64,000 bases of DNA from an uncultured Thermoproteales archaeon. Its GTDB lineage: Archaea > Thermoproteota > Thermoprotei > Thermoproteales > Thermoproteaceae. Position 1 is the stretch's first letter, and each line of letters starts with the position of its first letter. Below the pieces are notes generated by a model. It was not told the DNA's origin. It worked only from the letters and a program-made list of their open reading frames with translations, and made no database searches. The translations under genes and the position numbers were made by a program. Positions 41,478 to 49,242 of the stretch are shown here, piece by piece. Location: contig CALJAK010000007.1 of assembly GCA_938027595.1 (NCBI GenBank), positions 45,982-109,981 of the forward strand. Reading direction: 5' to 3'.

Positions 41478-42305
41478 GTGTTGAGGAGAAGTATTTTAAA
41501 TTTCCTCCTCGCCACGCCCCTCGGCAGGTTTCTGGCTGGAGTTATCTCAACCATAGCGGCGTTTACAGTAATATACCTAGACAACAGTGTAGACGTGCCA
41601 CGCCTCAAGAAAGACACAGCGGTGAGACTTCCCCACCCCAGGCTGAGAGGCCGCGTGTCAGTAGAGGAGGCGTTGGCTAACAGGAGGTCTGTCAGAGAGT
41701 ACGTCGACGAACCACTAACACTAGAGGAGGTGAGCCAACTGCTGTGGGCTGCCTACGGCATTTCGGAAGTGACACATGGACTGAGGACAGCCCCCAGCGC
41801 CGGCGCGCAGTACCCCCTAGAGGTCTACATAGCGGTGAGAGAGGGGGGTGTCAAAACTATAGACGGCTTTCTGCCAGCCGGCGTATATTACTACGACCCC
41901 CACAGCCACACGTTACACGTTGTGAGGCGGGGCGACGTGTCTAGCGAATTGTACCACGCAGCGCTGGAGCAACAGTGGGTTCTCGAGGCGCCAGTCTCCA
42001 TAGTGTTCACAGCTGTCTACAGCCGGACGGTGAGAGTGTACGGAGAGAGGGGGAGAGTGAGATACGTACCCATGGACTTGGGTCACGCGGCGCAGAACGT
42101 ATACCTCCAAGCCACCGCGCTGGGACTCGGCACCGTGGCCGTAGGTGCGTTTTACGACGAAGACGTGAGGAAAATTCTAGAACTGCCAGAGAGAGAAACT
42201 CCAATCTACATAATGCCAGTGGGACGTCCGGCAGTCCGCTACGAACTTACGGAGAGAGAACTGGCGCAGTACATAGAGAAAAAGAGGTCAAAACTGTCTA
42301 ACTAA
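41478..42305 (+). CDS. nitroreductase-family (SagB/ThcOx-like) oxidoreductase
   Basis: This 275-aa protein has one N-terminal membrane segment (about 7-33) and then an FMN nitroreductase fold. Family features are ANRRSVREYVDEPLTLEEVSQLLWAAYG, APSAGAQYPLEVYIAV and VPMDLGHAAQNVYLQATALGLGTVAVGAF. The SagB-type subgroup includes peptide-ring dehydrogenases, but no precursor peptide or cyclodehydratase gene is nearby, so a general flavin reductase is likelier. It starts at TTG 41478 and overlaps the M20 peptidase gene by 18 nt at its 3' end. Confidence 0.85.
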   Translation: MLRRSILNFLLATPLGRFLAGVISTIAAFTVIYLDNSVDVPRLKKDTAVRLPHPRLRGRVSVEEALANRRSVREYVDEPLTLEEVSQLLWAAYGISEVTHGLRTAPSAGAQYPLEVYIAVREGGVKTIDGFLPAGVYYYDPHSHTLHVVRRGDVSSELYHAALEQQWVLEAPVSIVFTAVYSRTVRVYGERGRVRYVPMDLGHAAQNVYLQATALGLGTVAVGAFYDEDVRKILELPERETPIYIMPVGRPAVRYELTERELAQYIEKKRSKLSN

Positions 42306-43463
42306 CTCCAGGTACGCCCTAGCCACGTTCACCACTTGCCTCACCTCCACGTACTCATCCGGCGCGTGAGCCACCTCAATGGGGCCGGGGCCGTAAGTCA
42401 CAGCCGGTATACCAACCCTCGTGAAAAACCTGGCGTCTAACCCACCGACGCAAACAGTACGCCTCGGACTCCTCCCCAGCGTCTTCTCCACTGCTCTAGA
42501 CAAACTCTCCACAAGCGGATGCCCGGGCTCAACAAGCGCCGCCTCCGAGACGTTAGTAACTTTAACCTCAACTCTATGTGGCACTTCGCTAGCGACCTTC
42601 TTGACAAACTCCACAAACTCCTCTCGAACTCTCTCCAAATCCTCCTCTGGAATCACCCGCCTGTCAACTGAAAACGCGAAGTAACCAGGCACTACGTTAG
42701 TCTTCACAGACCCCCTCACCTCCCCGCCGATTGTGACAGTGGGGCTAGCGCCCCTCGGATCGTCGTACTCATATTTACTCACACGCCTAGACACAATTTC
42801 GACATACTCCCGGAGTCTATATGCGACGTACGCAGCCCCCTCGAAAGCGTTGAGACCGCGCCACGGAGTAGAGCCGTGCGCCTGTCTGCCGAAAACCTCC
42901 ACCAAAAACCAAACCAACCCCCTGTGCCCAATCCATATGTTGTCCTCCCCGGAGCCCTCGGCGATGACCACCCACGGAGCTTTAACTCTGCCGGACTTCA
43001 CTAAATAACCAGCGCCAGTCTCCCCACCGATTTCCTCATCTGGGACAAGAGAAACTTCGAAATTCTTAAGCCCGCGCTTCGCGGCGATCATAATAGCCGC
43101 AAGCCCCCCCTTCATATCCACAGCCCCCCTGCCGTAGAGCCTACCGTCTCTATACACCGGCTCGAAAGGCTTCGTCACTTTCCAACTCTCCAAAGGACCC
43201 GGCGGCACTACGTCGTAATGTCCGTTGAAATGCACTCTAGGCTCCCCCAGCCTCGCCAACAAAATTAACCGAGGGTAATCCGCACACTCCGGACATCGCT
43301 CAGCGACATCCCGTTTGGGCACTTCCAAAACTTCAGTATCCAACCCCAAAGATTTGAAATACCGCTCAGCAAACTCCACAAACTCCACATACCCCACGCC
43401 AGGCGGATTCACAGTAGGCATAGAAACGAGCTTACTCAACAACGAAACAACCTCAGACTCCAC
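42288..43463 (-). CDS. M20 family metallopeptidase/deacylase (ArgE/DapE type)
   Basis: This 391-aa enzyme should use two zinc ions. Ligands are seen in HFNGHYDVVPPG (His, Asp), RGAVDMKGG (Asp), VPDEEIGGETG (Glu pair) and the C-terminal VAHAPDEYV (His). A lid or dimer domain lies in the middle (GLNAFEGAAYVAYRL). Members remove acyl groups from amino acids such as acetylornithine or succinyl-diaminopimelate, or act as peptidases. The substrate cannot be set from the sequence. It starts at ATG 43463 next to the AT-rich patch. Confidence 0.88.
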   Translation of the reverse strand: MESEVVSLLSKLVSMPTVNPPGVGYVEFVEFAERYFKSLGLDTEVLEVPKRDVAERCPECADYPRLILLARLGEPRVHFNGHYDVVPPGPLESWKVTKPFEPVYRDGRLYGRGAVDMKGGLAAIMIAAKRGLKNFEVSLVPDEEIGGETGAGYLVKSGRVKAPWVVIAEGSGEDNIWIGHRGLVWFLVEVFGRQAHGSTPWRGLNAFEGAAYVAYRLREYVEIVSRRVSKYEYDDPRGASPTVTIGGEVRGSVKTNVVPGYFAFSVDRRVIPEEDLERVREEFVEFVKKVASEVPHRVEVKVTNVSEAALVEPGHPLVESLSRAVEKTLGRSPRRTVCVGGLDARFFTRVGIPAVTYGPGPIEVAHAPDEYVEVRQVVNVARAYLELVRQF

Positions 43464-43566
43464 GAAATTAAAAAAGCCATATTAAAAATACACAAAACTC
43501 TAAGCCCACAACTCAATATCACAACAATATTACACAAAAACTTTTTTTATAAAAAAAAGAGTAAAC
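43464..43566. promoter_or_regulatory. AT-rich intergenic region with TATA tracts
   Basis: These 103 bp separate the M20 peptidase start from a broken membrane ORF and are much richer in A and T than their surroundings. The tract TTTTTATAAAAAA (43544-43556) faces the plus-strand ORF. Minus-strand TATA-like sequences lie at about 43480-43490. Confidence 0.45.
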
Positions 43567-43971
43567 ATGGTAAGGTGGATAAGTGGGATTGCTTACGCCG
43601 TGTTGATTGCGCTAATTTAGCTGACGATAGCGTCAGCGATAACTATAGCGATTATGGTGGCTGCTTTCTACAGTTCAGCGGCGGCTAACTTCGTCAAAAC
43701 CTACATACTCAACTCACACCTCTGGACGCCGACACTCGCCACACTCACTGCAGCCGCGGTGCCACTATCCATCTTCACAATCAAAACACTAGAAAAAAGA
43801 GGAATCCCAAAAAGAAAAATACTACTGTATGGAGTTGTAGCAGTAATAATTGCCGTTTTTGCTTTAGCTATGGCAACGTGTACGTACTGTGGATTTATAA
43901 TGTGTCACGACAGCGGAATGGCTTCATGCAGTTTTTCTATTGGTGAAGGCGGCAGATGTGTTTGTAGGTAA
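43567..43971 (+). pseudogene. membrane protein ORF interrupted by in-frame TAG
   Basis: From ATG 43567 the frame reads 17 codons (MVRWISGIAYAVLIALI), meets TAG at 43618-43620, and continues open in the same frame to 43971. The hydrophobic character runs on across the stop (LTIASAITIAIMVAAFY), then two more membrane segments and a Cys-rich end (CTYCGFIMCH, CSFSIGEGGRCVCR). The simplest reading is a nonsense mutation. A start at ATG 43654 would give a 105-aa protein lacking most of the first helix. No family is recognised. A perfect hairpin begins at the last base of the TAG. Confidence 0.6.
43620..43637 (+). repeat. perfect inverted repeat at the TAG codon
   Basis: GCTGACG (43620-43626) and CGTCAGC (43631-43637) are perfect complements separated by the four bases ATAG. 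The 7-bp stem starts at the G of the TAG stop codon and lies within the interrupted ORF. Confidence 0.7.
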
Positions 43972-44098
43972 CTCCAGAACATTTTCCTCTCTGAACTTCG
44001 GCGTTGTTTCAGTGATGTAATGCGTTTGTGAGAAACGCCGGCTTGGCTGGCTTTTCGTCATGCGGTTTTGTGTTTTAAAATGGGTCTTTTGGGCATGT
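43972..44098. other. intergenic region before dtdA
   Basis: This 127-bp spacer has no convincing gene. It contains an imperfect hairpin, CGGCGTT (43999-44005) with AACGCCG (44034-44040) around a 28-nt loop holding TGATGT, and a TATA-like GTTTTAAAAT (44072-44081) for dtdA. A C/D-box RNA was considered, but a proper D box was not found. Confidence 0.4.
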
Positions 44099-44851
44099 GT
44101 GTGCGTTGTGGTGTTGTCTCGGGGGGATCCGGTCTCTCGTACTGCGTTGGGTTTAGTCTCGCCGGCGTTGATTGAGAGAAGTGGGGTGGAGATTGGGTGG
44201 TTTGGCGATTTTCCGATGGTGGTTTTCGATGGGGAGCCTACTGAGTTCGACAGAGAGGACGTTTTGTCGTCTTTGGGAGATTGCGCGGTTTTTATATCTA
44301 GACACGAAATGGCCAACCCAAGGCCTCTCTTCGCTGTCCACACGCCAGGTTCGTGGCCTGACGTCTCTGTTGCGAACCCTAGTCTCGTCTCTGAGTTGTA
44401 TCGCCAGTTGTGTAAGTCTGTCTATGGGGATTTTGAATGCGTTATTGAAGCTACTCACCACCTCCCCAACACGTCTAGAGTGTCTGCGGTTTTTCTAGAG
44501 GTGGGGAGCGGCGAGAGTCAGTGGAGAGATAGGAAAGCTGTCTCCACTTTGTTGTCAGTTTTGGAGTTGGTGTTGGCTAGGCGGAGGGGGGCGGAGAACG
44601 CAACTATCGCCATCGGCGATTTGCACTACGCCACGGTGGCTGACATGGTGGCTAGCGGCGCGATTGACGTGGGGCACGTCGTGCCTAAATATGTGGAGAT
44701 CACGCTGGATGTTGTGAAAAACGCCTATTTGAAACACGCCACTCCGGTGAAGAGAGCTGTAGTGTTCCGGAAAAACGTCAAAAACCCCCATAGAAACCAA
44801 ATTGTGGAGTTCCTCAGAGAGAGAGGTGTAGAAGTGGCGTTGAAAGGTTGA
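44099..44851 (+). CDS. dtdA: D-aminoacyl-tRNA deacylase (DTD2/GEK1 family)
   Basis: This 250-aa zinc-dependent enzyme frees tRNA from wrongly attached D-amino acids. Family motifs are VVVLSRGDPVSRTAL at the start, FISRHEMANPRPLFAVHTPGSW, VIEATHHLPNT and AIGDLHYATVADMV. The frame is open to ATG 44060, but GTG 44099 is preferred. It gives the family N-terminus and lies about 23 nt after the TATA-like tract at 44072-44081. MptE follows 30 nt downstream. Confidence 0.9.
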   Translation: MCVVVLSRGDPVSRTALGLVSPALIERSGVEIGWFGDFPMVVFDGEPTEFDREDVLSSLGDCAVFISRHEMANPRPLFAVHTPGSWPDVSVANPSLVSELYRQLCKSVYGDFECVIEATHHLPNTSRVSAVFLEVGSGESQWRDRKAVSTLLSVLELVLARRRGAENATIAIGDLHYATVADMVASGAIDVGHVVPKYVEITLDVVKNAYLKHATPVKRAVVFRKNVKNPHRNQIVEFLRERGVEVALKG

Positions 44852-44881
44852 ACATGGCGCTCGAGACACTGCGGCAGGCGC

Positions 44882-45502
44882 GTGGCTTGTAGACCCATAG
44901 TCTTCGACCCCCTGGAGTGGATTTACGTCATGAAGTTAGTCCAGTCGCTCCTGCCGGAGTTGTCTTACGAGAGAGACGCCGCTGCGTCTCAAACGGCGGC
45001 TGAACTCGGCGGGGTGAGTATCGACGTTTTGAGAGATTTAGACTGGGGCTCCCCCGTGGTGTACATGCCGCCATTTTCAAAACTGGCGGACGGCACTGTG
45101 GTTGTAGCTGTGGAGGGCTACACTGCGAGGAAGCTAGAGAGGCGGGGGGTTTCGGTGGACGTGGTGGTGGGTGACATGGACTTCCAGCCGGAGGGTTTTC
45201 GACTGGCTAGACACGCAGTGGTTCACATGCATGGAGATAACTATTGGAAAATCCCCAGGGGGGAGTGGATATACACCGTCCAGACTTGGCCCGTGGGTTG
45301 TAGTTATAACATATCTGGCTTCACTGACGGAGATAGAGCTCTCTACCTAGCGCACTACATGGGGTCTAGAGAAGTGATTGTGTCTGGCTTTTATCCCCAC
45401 GTCGTGTTGAAGAGAGACGACGAGATAAAACGGAAAAAGTTGAAAGTGGCTTCGCACCTCTTGGAGAGGTTGAAATCCCGTATGGGGATCAAATTGTTGT
45501 GA
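44882..45502 (+). CDS. mptE: 6-hydroxymethyl-7,8-dihydropterin pyrophosphokinase MptE (DUF115)
   Basis: This 206-aa protein matches the archaeal MptE family, which activates hydroxymethylpterin for methanopterin-like or folate-like cofactors. Motifs are VVAVEGYTARKLERRGVSVDVVVGDMDF, AVVHMHGDNYWKIP and TDGDRALYLAHYMGSREVIVSGFYPHVVLKRDD. The start is taken as GTG 44882. The gene reads with dtdA on the plus strand and faces the phosphoglycerate mutase gene, with 9 nt between their ends. Confidence 0.87.
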   Translation: MACRPIVFDPLEWIYVMKLVQSLLPELSYERDAAASQTAAELGGVSIDVLRDLDWGSPVVYMPPFSKLADGTVVVAVEGYTARKLERRGVSVDVVVGDMDFQPEGFRLARHAVVHMHGDNYWKIPRGEWIYTVQTWPVGCSYNISGFTDGDRALYLAHYMGSREVIVSGFYPHVVLKRDDEIKRKKLKVASHLLERLKSRMGIKLL

Positions 45503-45511
45503 CCCCCGCCG

Positions 45512-46744
45512 TCACTCGCCGAATTTTTCAGAAGTCCCCAAGTAGCTAGCTAACGTGGGCATTATGTCTATCCCCCTCACTCTGCCCAGAGCTCCCCTCC
45601 AACAAGTGAGTTCAGAGAATTTAGCCACGTCGTCTTGCACCACGTCGGGGCCGTACAACAAGAGCGGCACGGGTTCGCCTGTGTGTTCTCTGACTAACAC
45701 CGGCGTGGCGTGGTCGGAAGTGACCACCACGTAGTGGTCTAGGAGTTTGTCCAAGTGGCTTGAGAGAGTTTTGTCAAATCTCTCGATCACAGACACCTTC
45801 CCCGCGAAGTCGCTGTCGTGGCTAGTGCTGTCTGTGCCTTTGACGTGTAGAAAGACCAATTGGTAGCTAGACATGAGTTCTACAGCTCGCCTCACCGCTT
45901 CGTCAAAAACGTCGTCTTTCGTGCCGACGAGACCCGGCGCTGTGTGAGTCTCAATGCCCACCGCCCGCGCCACGCCTCTGATGAGCGCCACGCCAGCGAT
46001 AGCCGCCGCCTTGACTCCGTACTTCTCTCTGATTGGCTCAATTTTGGGCATGTATCCCCCACCTCTCAACAATATGGCGTTTATGGGGGGTCTTCCCTCT
46101 CGCTGCCTCGCTTTGTTTATCTCGAGTTCTCTAGCTAACTCTCTAAATCTCTCAGTGAGCCAGTTGACCACCTCCGCGGTCTTCGCCGCTTCTCTGCTGT
46201 CGTCTAGTGGAGTTGATTTCAACAGTGGGGCGCCCACTTTGTGTGGGTCAGTGTCGCCGACTCTGTGACTCACGGCCCCCCGGAGCACCAACACGCCCCT
46301 GTGCTCCACTGTAGATCTGTAGAAAACTTCAACTCCAAACTTCTCCGCCTCTCTCCCAATTCTGTACATCAACTCCTCCACTGCTCTCGCCTCGTCTGGC
46401 GAGATGTACCGCCCAGCTCTCCTATCTATCACAACCCCACCTTCGTCTACTGTGGCTAAGTTAGTCCTAAACGCCACATCTCCCGGCTTCAGCTCTACGT
46501 CTGCCCCCAGTGCTTCAAATGCGCCTCGGCCAGTGTAATATCTATAGGGGTCGTAGCCGAATAGCGAAAGGTGGGCAGTGTCAGAGCCCGGTCTGACACC
46601 TGGCGAGATTGGGTCCATAATTCCGCAGGAGCCTAGCGAAGTTAAGTAGTCTATGGCTGGCTTAAACGCCGTGTGGAATGCGGTTTTTCCCCCCACTGGT
46701 CTGTCGCCGCCTCCGTCGAACAAAATCCAGAGGACGCTAGGCAT
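45512..46744 (-). CDS. apgM: 2,3-bisphosphoglycerate-independent phosphoglycerate mutase
   Basis: This 410-aa archaeal-type enzyme of the alkaline-phosphatase superfamily interconverts 3- and 2-phosphoglycerate. Metal and catalytic sites: LFDGGGDRP at the start, the phosphorylated Ser in [28 protein letters not shown] and VVTSDHATP. It serves glycolysis and gluconeogenesis. The start overlaps the cutA stop by 8 nt, so the two share a message. Confidence 0.94.
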   Translation of the reverse strand: MPSVLWILFDGGGDRPVGGKTAFHTAFKPAIDYLTSLGSCGIMDPISPGVRPGSDTAHLSLFGYDPYRYYTGRGAFEALGADVELKPGDVAFRTNLATVDEGGVVIDRRAGRYISPDEARAVEELMYRIGREAEKFGVEVFYRSTVEHRGVLVLRGAVSHRVGDTDPHKVGAPLLKSTPLDDSREAAKTAEVVNWLTERFRELARELEINKARQREGRPPINAILLRGGGYMPKIEPIREKYGVKAAAIAGVALIRGVARAVGIETHTAPGLVGTKDDVFDEAVRRAVELMSSYQLVFLHVKGTDSTSHDSDFAGKVSVIERFDKTLSSHLDKLLDHYVVVTSDHATPVLVREHTGEPVPLLLYGPDVVQDDVAKFSELTCWRGALGRVRGIDIMPTLASYLGTSEKFGE

Positions 46745-47045
46745 GTGTCTCTCTCTCCACCCAACTCAAATAGTCTCTATTGCCCCCCACGATGGGTAGA
46801 GCGATTATCTCGGGGACTCGGTAGGGGTGGACCGATTTCACTTCTTCAATGAGTCTCTCCAACTTGTCTACCGTAGTTTTCACAATCAACAACGTTTCTT
46901 CCGCCTCTTCTATCTTTCCCTCCCACCAGTAGGCTGAGGAGACGGGCGTGGCGTTTATACACGCCGCTAGTCTCTTCTGCAGTATGTGTTTGGCGATTTT
47001 CTCTGTGGAGTCTCTGGGGGTTGTTATTAACACTGTTATGTACAT
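46737..47045 (-). CDS. cutA: divalent cation tolerance protein CutA
   Basis: This 102-aa protein has the trimeric ferredoxin-like CutA fold. Signature segments are TPRDSTEKIAKHILQKRLAACINATPVSSAYWWEGKIEEAEETLLIVKTT and VHPYRVPEIIALPI. It is often linked to copper tolerance but may be a general small signalling protein. It starts at ATG 47045 beside the divergent HD gene promoter. Confidence 0.93.
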   Translation of the reverse strand: MYITVLITTPRDSTEKIAKHILQKRLAACINATPVSSAYWWEGKIEEAEETLLIVKTTVDKLERLIEEVKSVHPYRVPEIIALPIVGGNRDYLSWVERETHA

Positions 47046-47062
47046 GTAGAGATGTATCTATG

Positions 47063-47070
47063 TATATAAA
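47063..47070 (+). promoter_or_regulatory. TATA box of the HD-domain gene
   Basis: TATATAAA lies about 23 nt before ATG 47090. It decides the start, because the frame is open further upstream to 47021. Confidence 0.6.
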
Positions 47071-47089
47071 TACGTACCGCGAGTTGTGT

Positions 47090-47896
47090 ATGACGTATGA
47101 AGTTAGCGTTAGGCTGATAGATAGCCTACTGCCGGAGGGTAGGGCGAGGAGAGTTTGGGAGTTGCTAACCACCGACGTAGAGACTCAAGCATATCTAAAG
47201 ATGGCTAACATATTCGCCGTACAGCGGCTTAGATACAACGACCATGGGCCTGTTCACTCCAAAATCGTGGCGGGGAGCGCACTCGCCGTACTCAAAATAC
47301 TTCTGGACAAGGGGTTCAGACCCAACGTTGTGACTGACGGCGTTGGCGATTTGGAAGACGCCATGGTCGTCACGCTCATGAGTGCATATCTACACGACAT
47401 TGGCAACTCTATTCACAGGACTCACCACCCAATGTACTCGACGATGATTGTGGACAAGCTAGCGTACAAAATACTTTACAAGATATATGGCGAGAGAGAA
47501 GCAATGTACATGCTCAAGCAGGAGGTGCTACACGCCGTTTTTTGCCATGACGAGGAGTACCTCTGCCTCACTTTGGAGGCCGCTTGTTCAAAAATCGCCG
47601 ACGGCACTGACATGTCTAGCGGGCGCGCTAGGTATCCATACAGAGTTGGGAAGAACGATATTCATGCGTTAAGCGCCATGTCTATAGAGAAAGTAGAGCT
47701 CGCCAGCGGCGACGTGAAGCCGCTTGTGGTAAATGTGCACATGTCTAACGAGACTGGGATATTTCAAGTAGACACAATCCTCGGGCGGAAGATCGCCACG
47801 TCGGGACTTGCGCCTTACGTGGAGGTGAGGGCTTTAGTAAAAGGCAAACTCTTTGCAGCTAGAACTTTCGAAACAACACACGTGATTAAAGTTTGA
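47090..47896 (+). CDS. HD-domain metal-dependent phosphohydrolase
   Basis: This 268-aa protein has HD motifs in YNDHGPVHSKIV (His), YLHDIGNSIHRTHH (His-Asp and later His) and AVFCHDEEYL, with an Asp in CSKIADGTDMSSG. The spacing fits an HD phosphohydrolase acting on nucleotides or phosphate esters, while the C-terminal 80 residues form an extra domain. ATG 47090 is chosen because of the TATA box at 47063-47070. Its 3' end overlaps the convergent 317-aa gene by 11 nt. Confidence 0.85.
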   Translation: MTYEVSVRLIDSLLPEGRARRVWELLTTDVETQAYLKMANIFAVQRLRYNDHGPVHSKIVAGSALAVLKILLDKGFRPNVVTDGVGDLEDAMVVTLMSAYLHDIGNSIHRTHHPMYSTMIVDKLAYKILYKIYGEREAMYMLKQEVLHAVFCHDEEYLCLTLEAACSKIADGTDMSSGRARYPYRVGKNDIHALSAMSIEKVELASGDVKPLVVNVHMSNETGIFQVDTILGRKIATSGLAPYVEVRALVKGKLFAARTFETTHVIKV

Positions 47897-48839
47897 CAAA
47901 TTTAGAAACACGCTCCAAATCGCCTCTAATTACTTCAATCAATAACTTTATTGATCTACACTTTTCGCCAGTTTCAAGTATGGGAATTATTTTTACATAT
48001 ACTTCGAACTCACCCTCTCTCACTGCGGCGTCTAGTTTAGACAAAGCTGTTTTTATCTGTTGTAATTCTCCACTTTCTAAAGGACTCGACAGGAGGACAA
48101 CTCCAATCTGTCTCGCGGTGCCTTTGACTATTATTGCGTAATTCTCTCCACGACGCGCGAAATCTAAGTGTTCCGGCAGTAGGGCGATGTCTAATTTCTC
48201 AAAGAGTTCTCTCAAATATGTCTTGGACGTTTGGACTAGTTTGTCTCTACACGTCTCTAACTTCTCTGGGGAGATACATCTAAAGTCGCAATCTCCACAC
48301 TTTGGACTCACCATGCGGAGGAGCTCTGCGGTGTATTTCAATTCGTCAAACCTAACGCTCTTCCCATACGCCGTCAAAACCGCCGCTACGGCTTTTTCAA
48401 CTTCTGCACAATTCATCTTTTCCAAAATTTCTCTCAAGACGCAATTTTTCAAAATTAACTTATATAGCTTACTCTTGACCTCCTCTAACTTCCCCTCTGA
48501 CAAGAGTTTCCCAATTTCAATAGCTTGCTGCGTGAATCTCTCGGAGGACCTCAGCCCCAGAGAGCTCAAAGTGGGGGTTATCGTGCGAGCTAAACTCTTG
48601 GCTAGGTTGTTCTCTTCGAGAAATTCCGAAATTACCTCACTCACGCTAGCTGCCTTTACGTAAGCTTTCTTCAACAAAGCCAAAAGGCGGTCTGGGGGTA
48701 TCCTAATGTACCAAGAGTGGTATTCACATTCCTTCTCTAACTCTCCCCTTAATTTTTCACAAAACTTCTCTAAATCTTCATAGGTAGATATGTACTCCTC
48801 TCTGCCGCCGAACGTGACTACAACCACGAAATCTGACAT
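47886..48839 (-). CDS. hypothetical protein (317 aa) with CxxC motif
   Basis: I do not recognise this protein. It begins with a strand-rich domain (FVVVVTFGGREEYISTYEDL), continues with long charged helices, has cysteines in KCGDCDFRCISPEKLETC (about residues 180-196) that could bind zinc, and ends with a beta domain. It starts at ATG 48839, divergent from the 116-aa gene, with a 52-bp spacer that holds TATA-like tracts for both. Confidence 0.68.
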   Translation of the reverse strand: MSDFVVVVTFGGREEYISTYEDLEKFCEKLRGELEKECEYHSWYIRIPPDRLLALLKKAYVKAASVSEVISEFLEENNLAKSLARTITPTLSSLGLRSSERFTQQAIEIGKLLSEGKLEEVKSKLYKLILKNCVLREILEKMNCAEVEKAVAAVLTAYGKSVRFDELKYTAELLRMVSPKCGDCDFRCISPEKLETCRDKLVQTSKTYLRELFEKLDIALLPEHLDFARRGENYAIIVKGTARQIGVVLLSSPLESGELQQIKTALSKLDAAVREGEFEVYVKIIPILETGEKCRSIKLLIEVIRGDLERVSKFVKL

Positions 48840-48891
48840 TCAGTAGTTAAAAACGTGGGGTACATATTATAAAAACTCTCCAACTCCAGAT
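48840..48891. promoter_or_regulatory. divergent promoter region
   Basis: ATATTATAAAA (48864-48874) is about 23 nt before GTG 48892. On the minus strand the same tract reads TTTTATAATAT and lies about 28 nt before ATG 48839. Confidence 0.5.
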
Positions 48892-49242
48892 GTGGAGGTT
48901 GTAGAAATTTTGAGAAAGAGAGACGTCGAGAGGGTGGTGGGAATGCTTAGAGAGATACATAGACAAAAGACGCACGCCCTGGCTCGCTCGGCTCTGGGAG
49001 AATCTGCAAAACTCCATGCACATCACATTGCGTTACTCTCCATCGCCATGCCCGAAGTGGAGGTTGTGGAAGACAGCATCACGGGCGTGGACTACCGGTT
49101 AGCCAAATTGTTTAGAGAGAGTGTGGAGAAATGCGTCGGACTCCCCGCCGGCGGTGATGACTTCTATAGCTCCGTAGTGCGCGAGTTGAATTCTCTAGTG
49201 GATTTCCTCTGTAGTTCTCTAAACGTGGCGAACAGTAGATAG
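48892..49242 (+). CDS. hypothetical helical protein (116 aa)
   Basis: I do not recognise this protein. It appears to be all helices, with a histidine cluster (KLHAHHIALL, about residues 40-49) and two cysteines near the end. A leaderless start at GTG 48892 fits the TATA tract. Its last 79 nt overlap the convergent antiporter gene, which is a long overlap, so the C-terminus may not be conserved. Confidence 0.6.
   Translation: MEVVEILRKRDVERVVGMLREIHRQKTHALARSALGESAKLHAHHIALLSIAMPEVEVVEDSITGVDYRLAKLFRESVEKCVGLPAGGDDFYSSVVRELNSLVDFLCSSLNVANSR

Noticed and set aside
41478..42305. SagB-type peptide-modifying cluster
   Set aside because: No cyclodehydratase, precursor peptide or exporter gene flanks the nitroreductase-family gene.
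43618..43620. TAG read as pyrrolysine
   Set aside because: Pyrrolysine machinery is known from methanogens and some bacteria, not from Thermoproteales, and no pylT or pylS gene is in the window.
43991..44040. C/D-box guide RNA before dtdA
   Set aside because: A TGATGT box is present, but no proper CTGA D box lies at the right distance on either strand.
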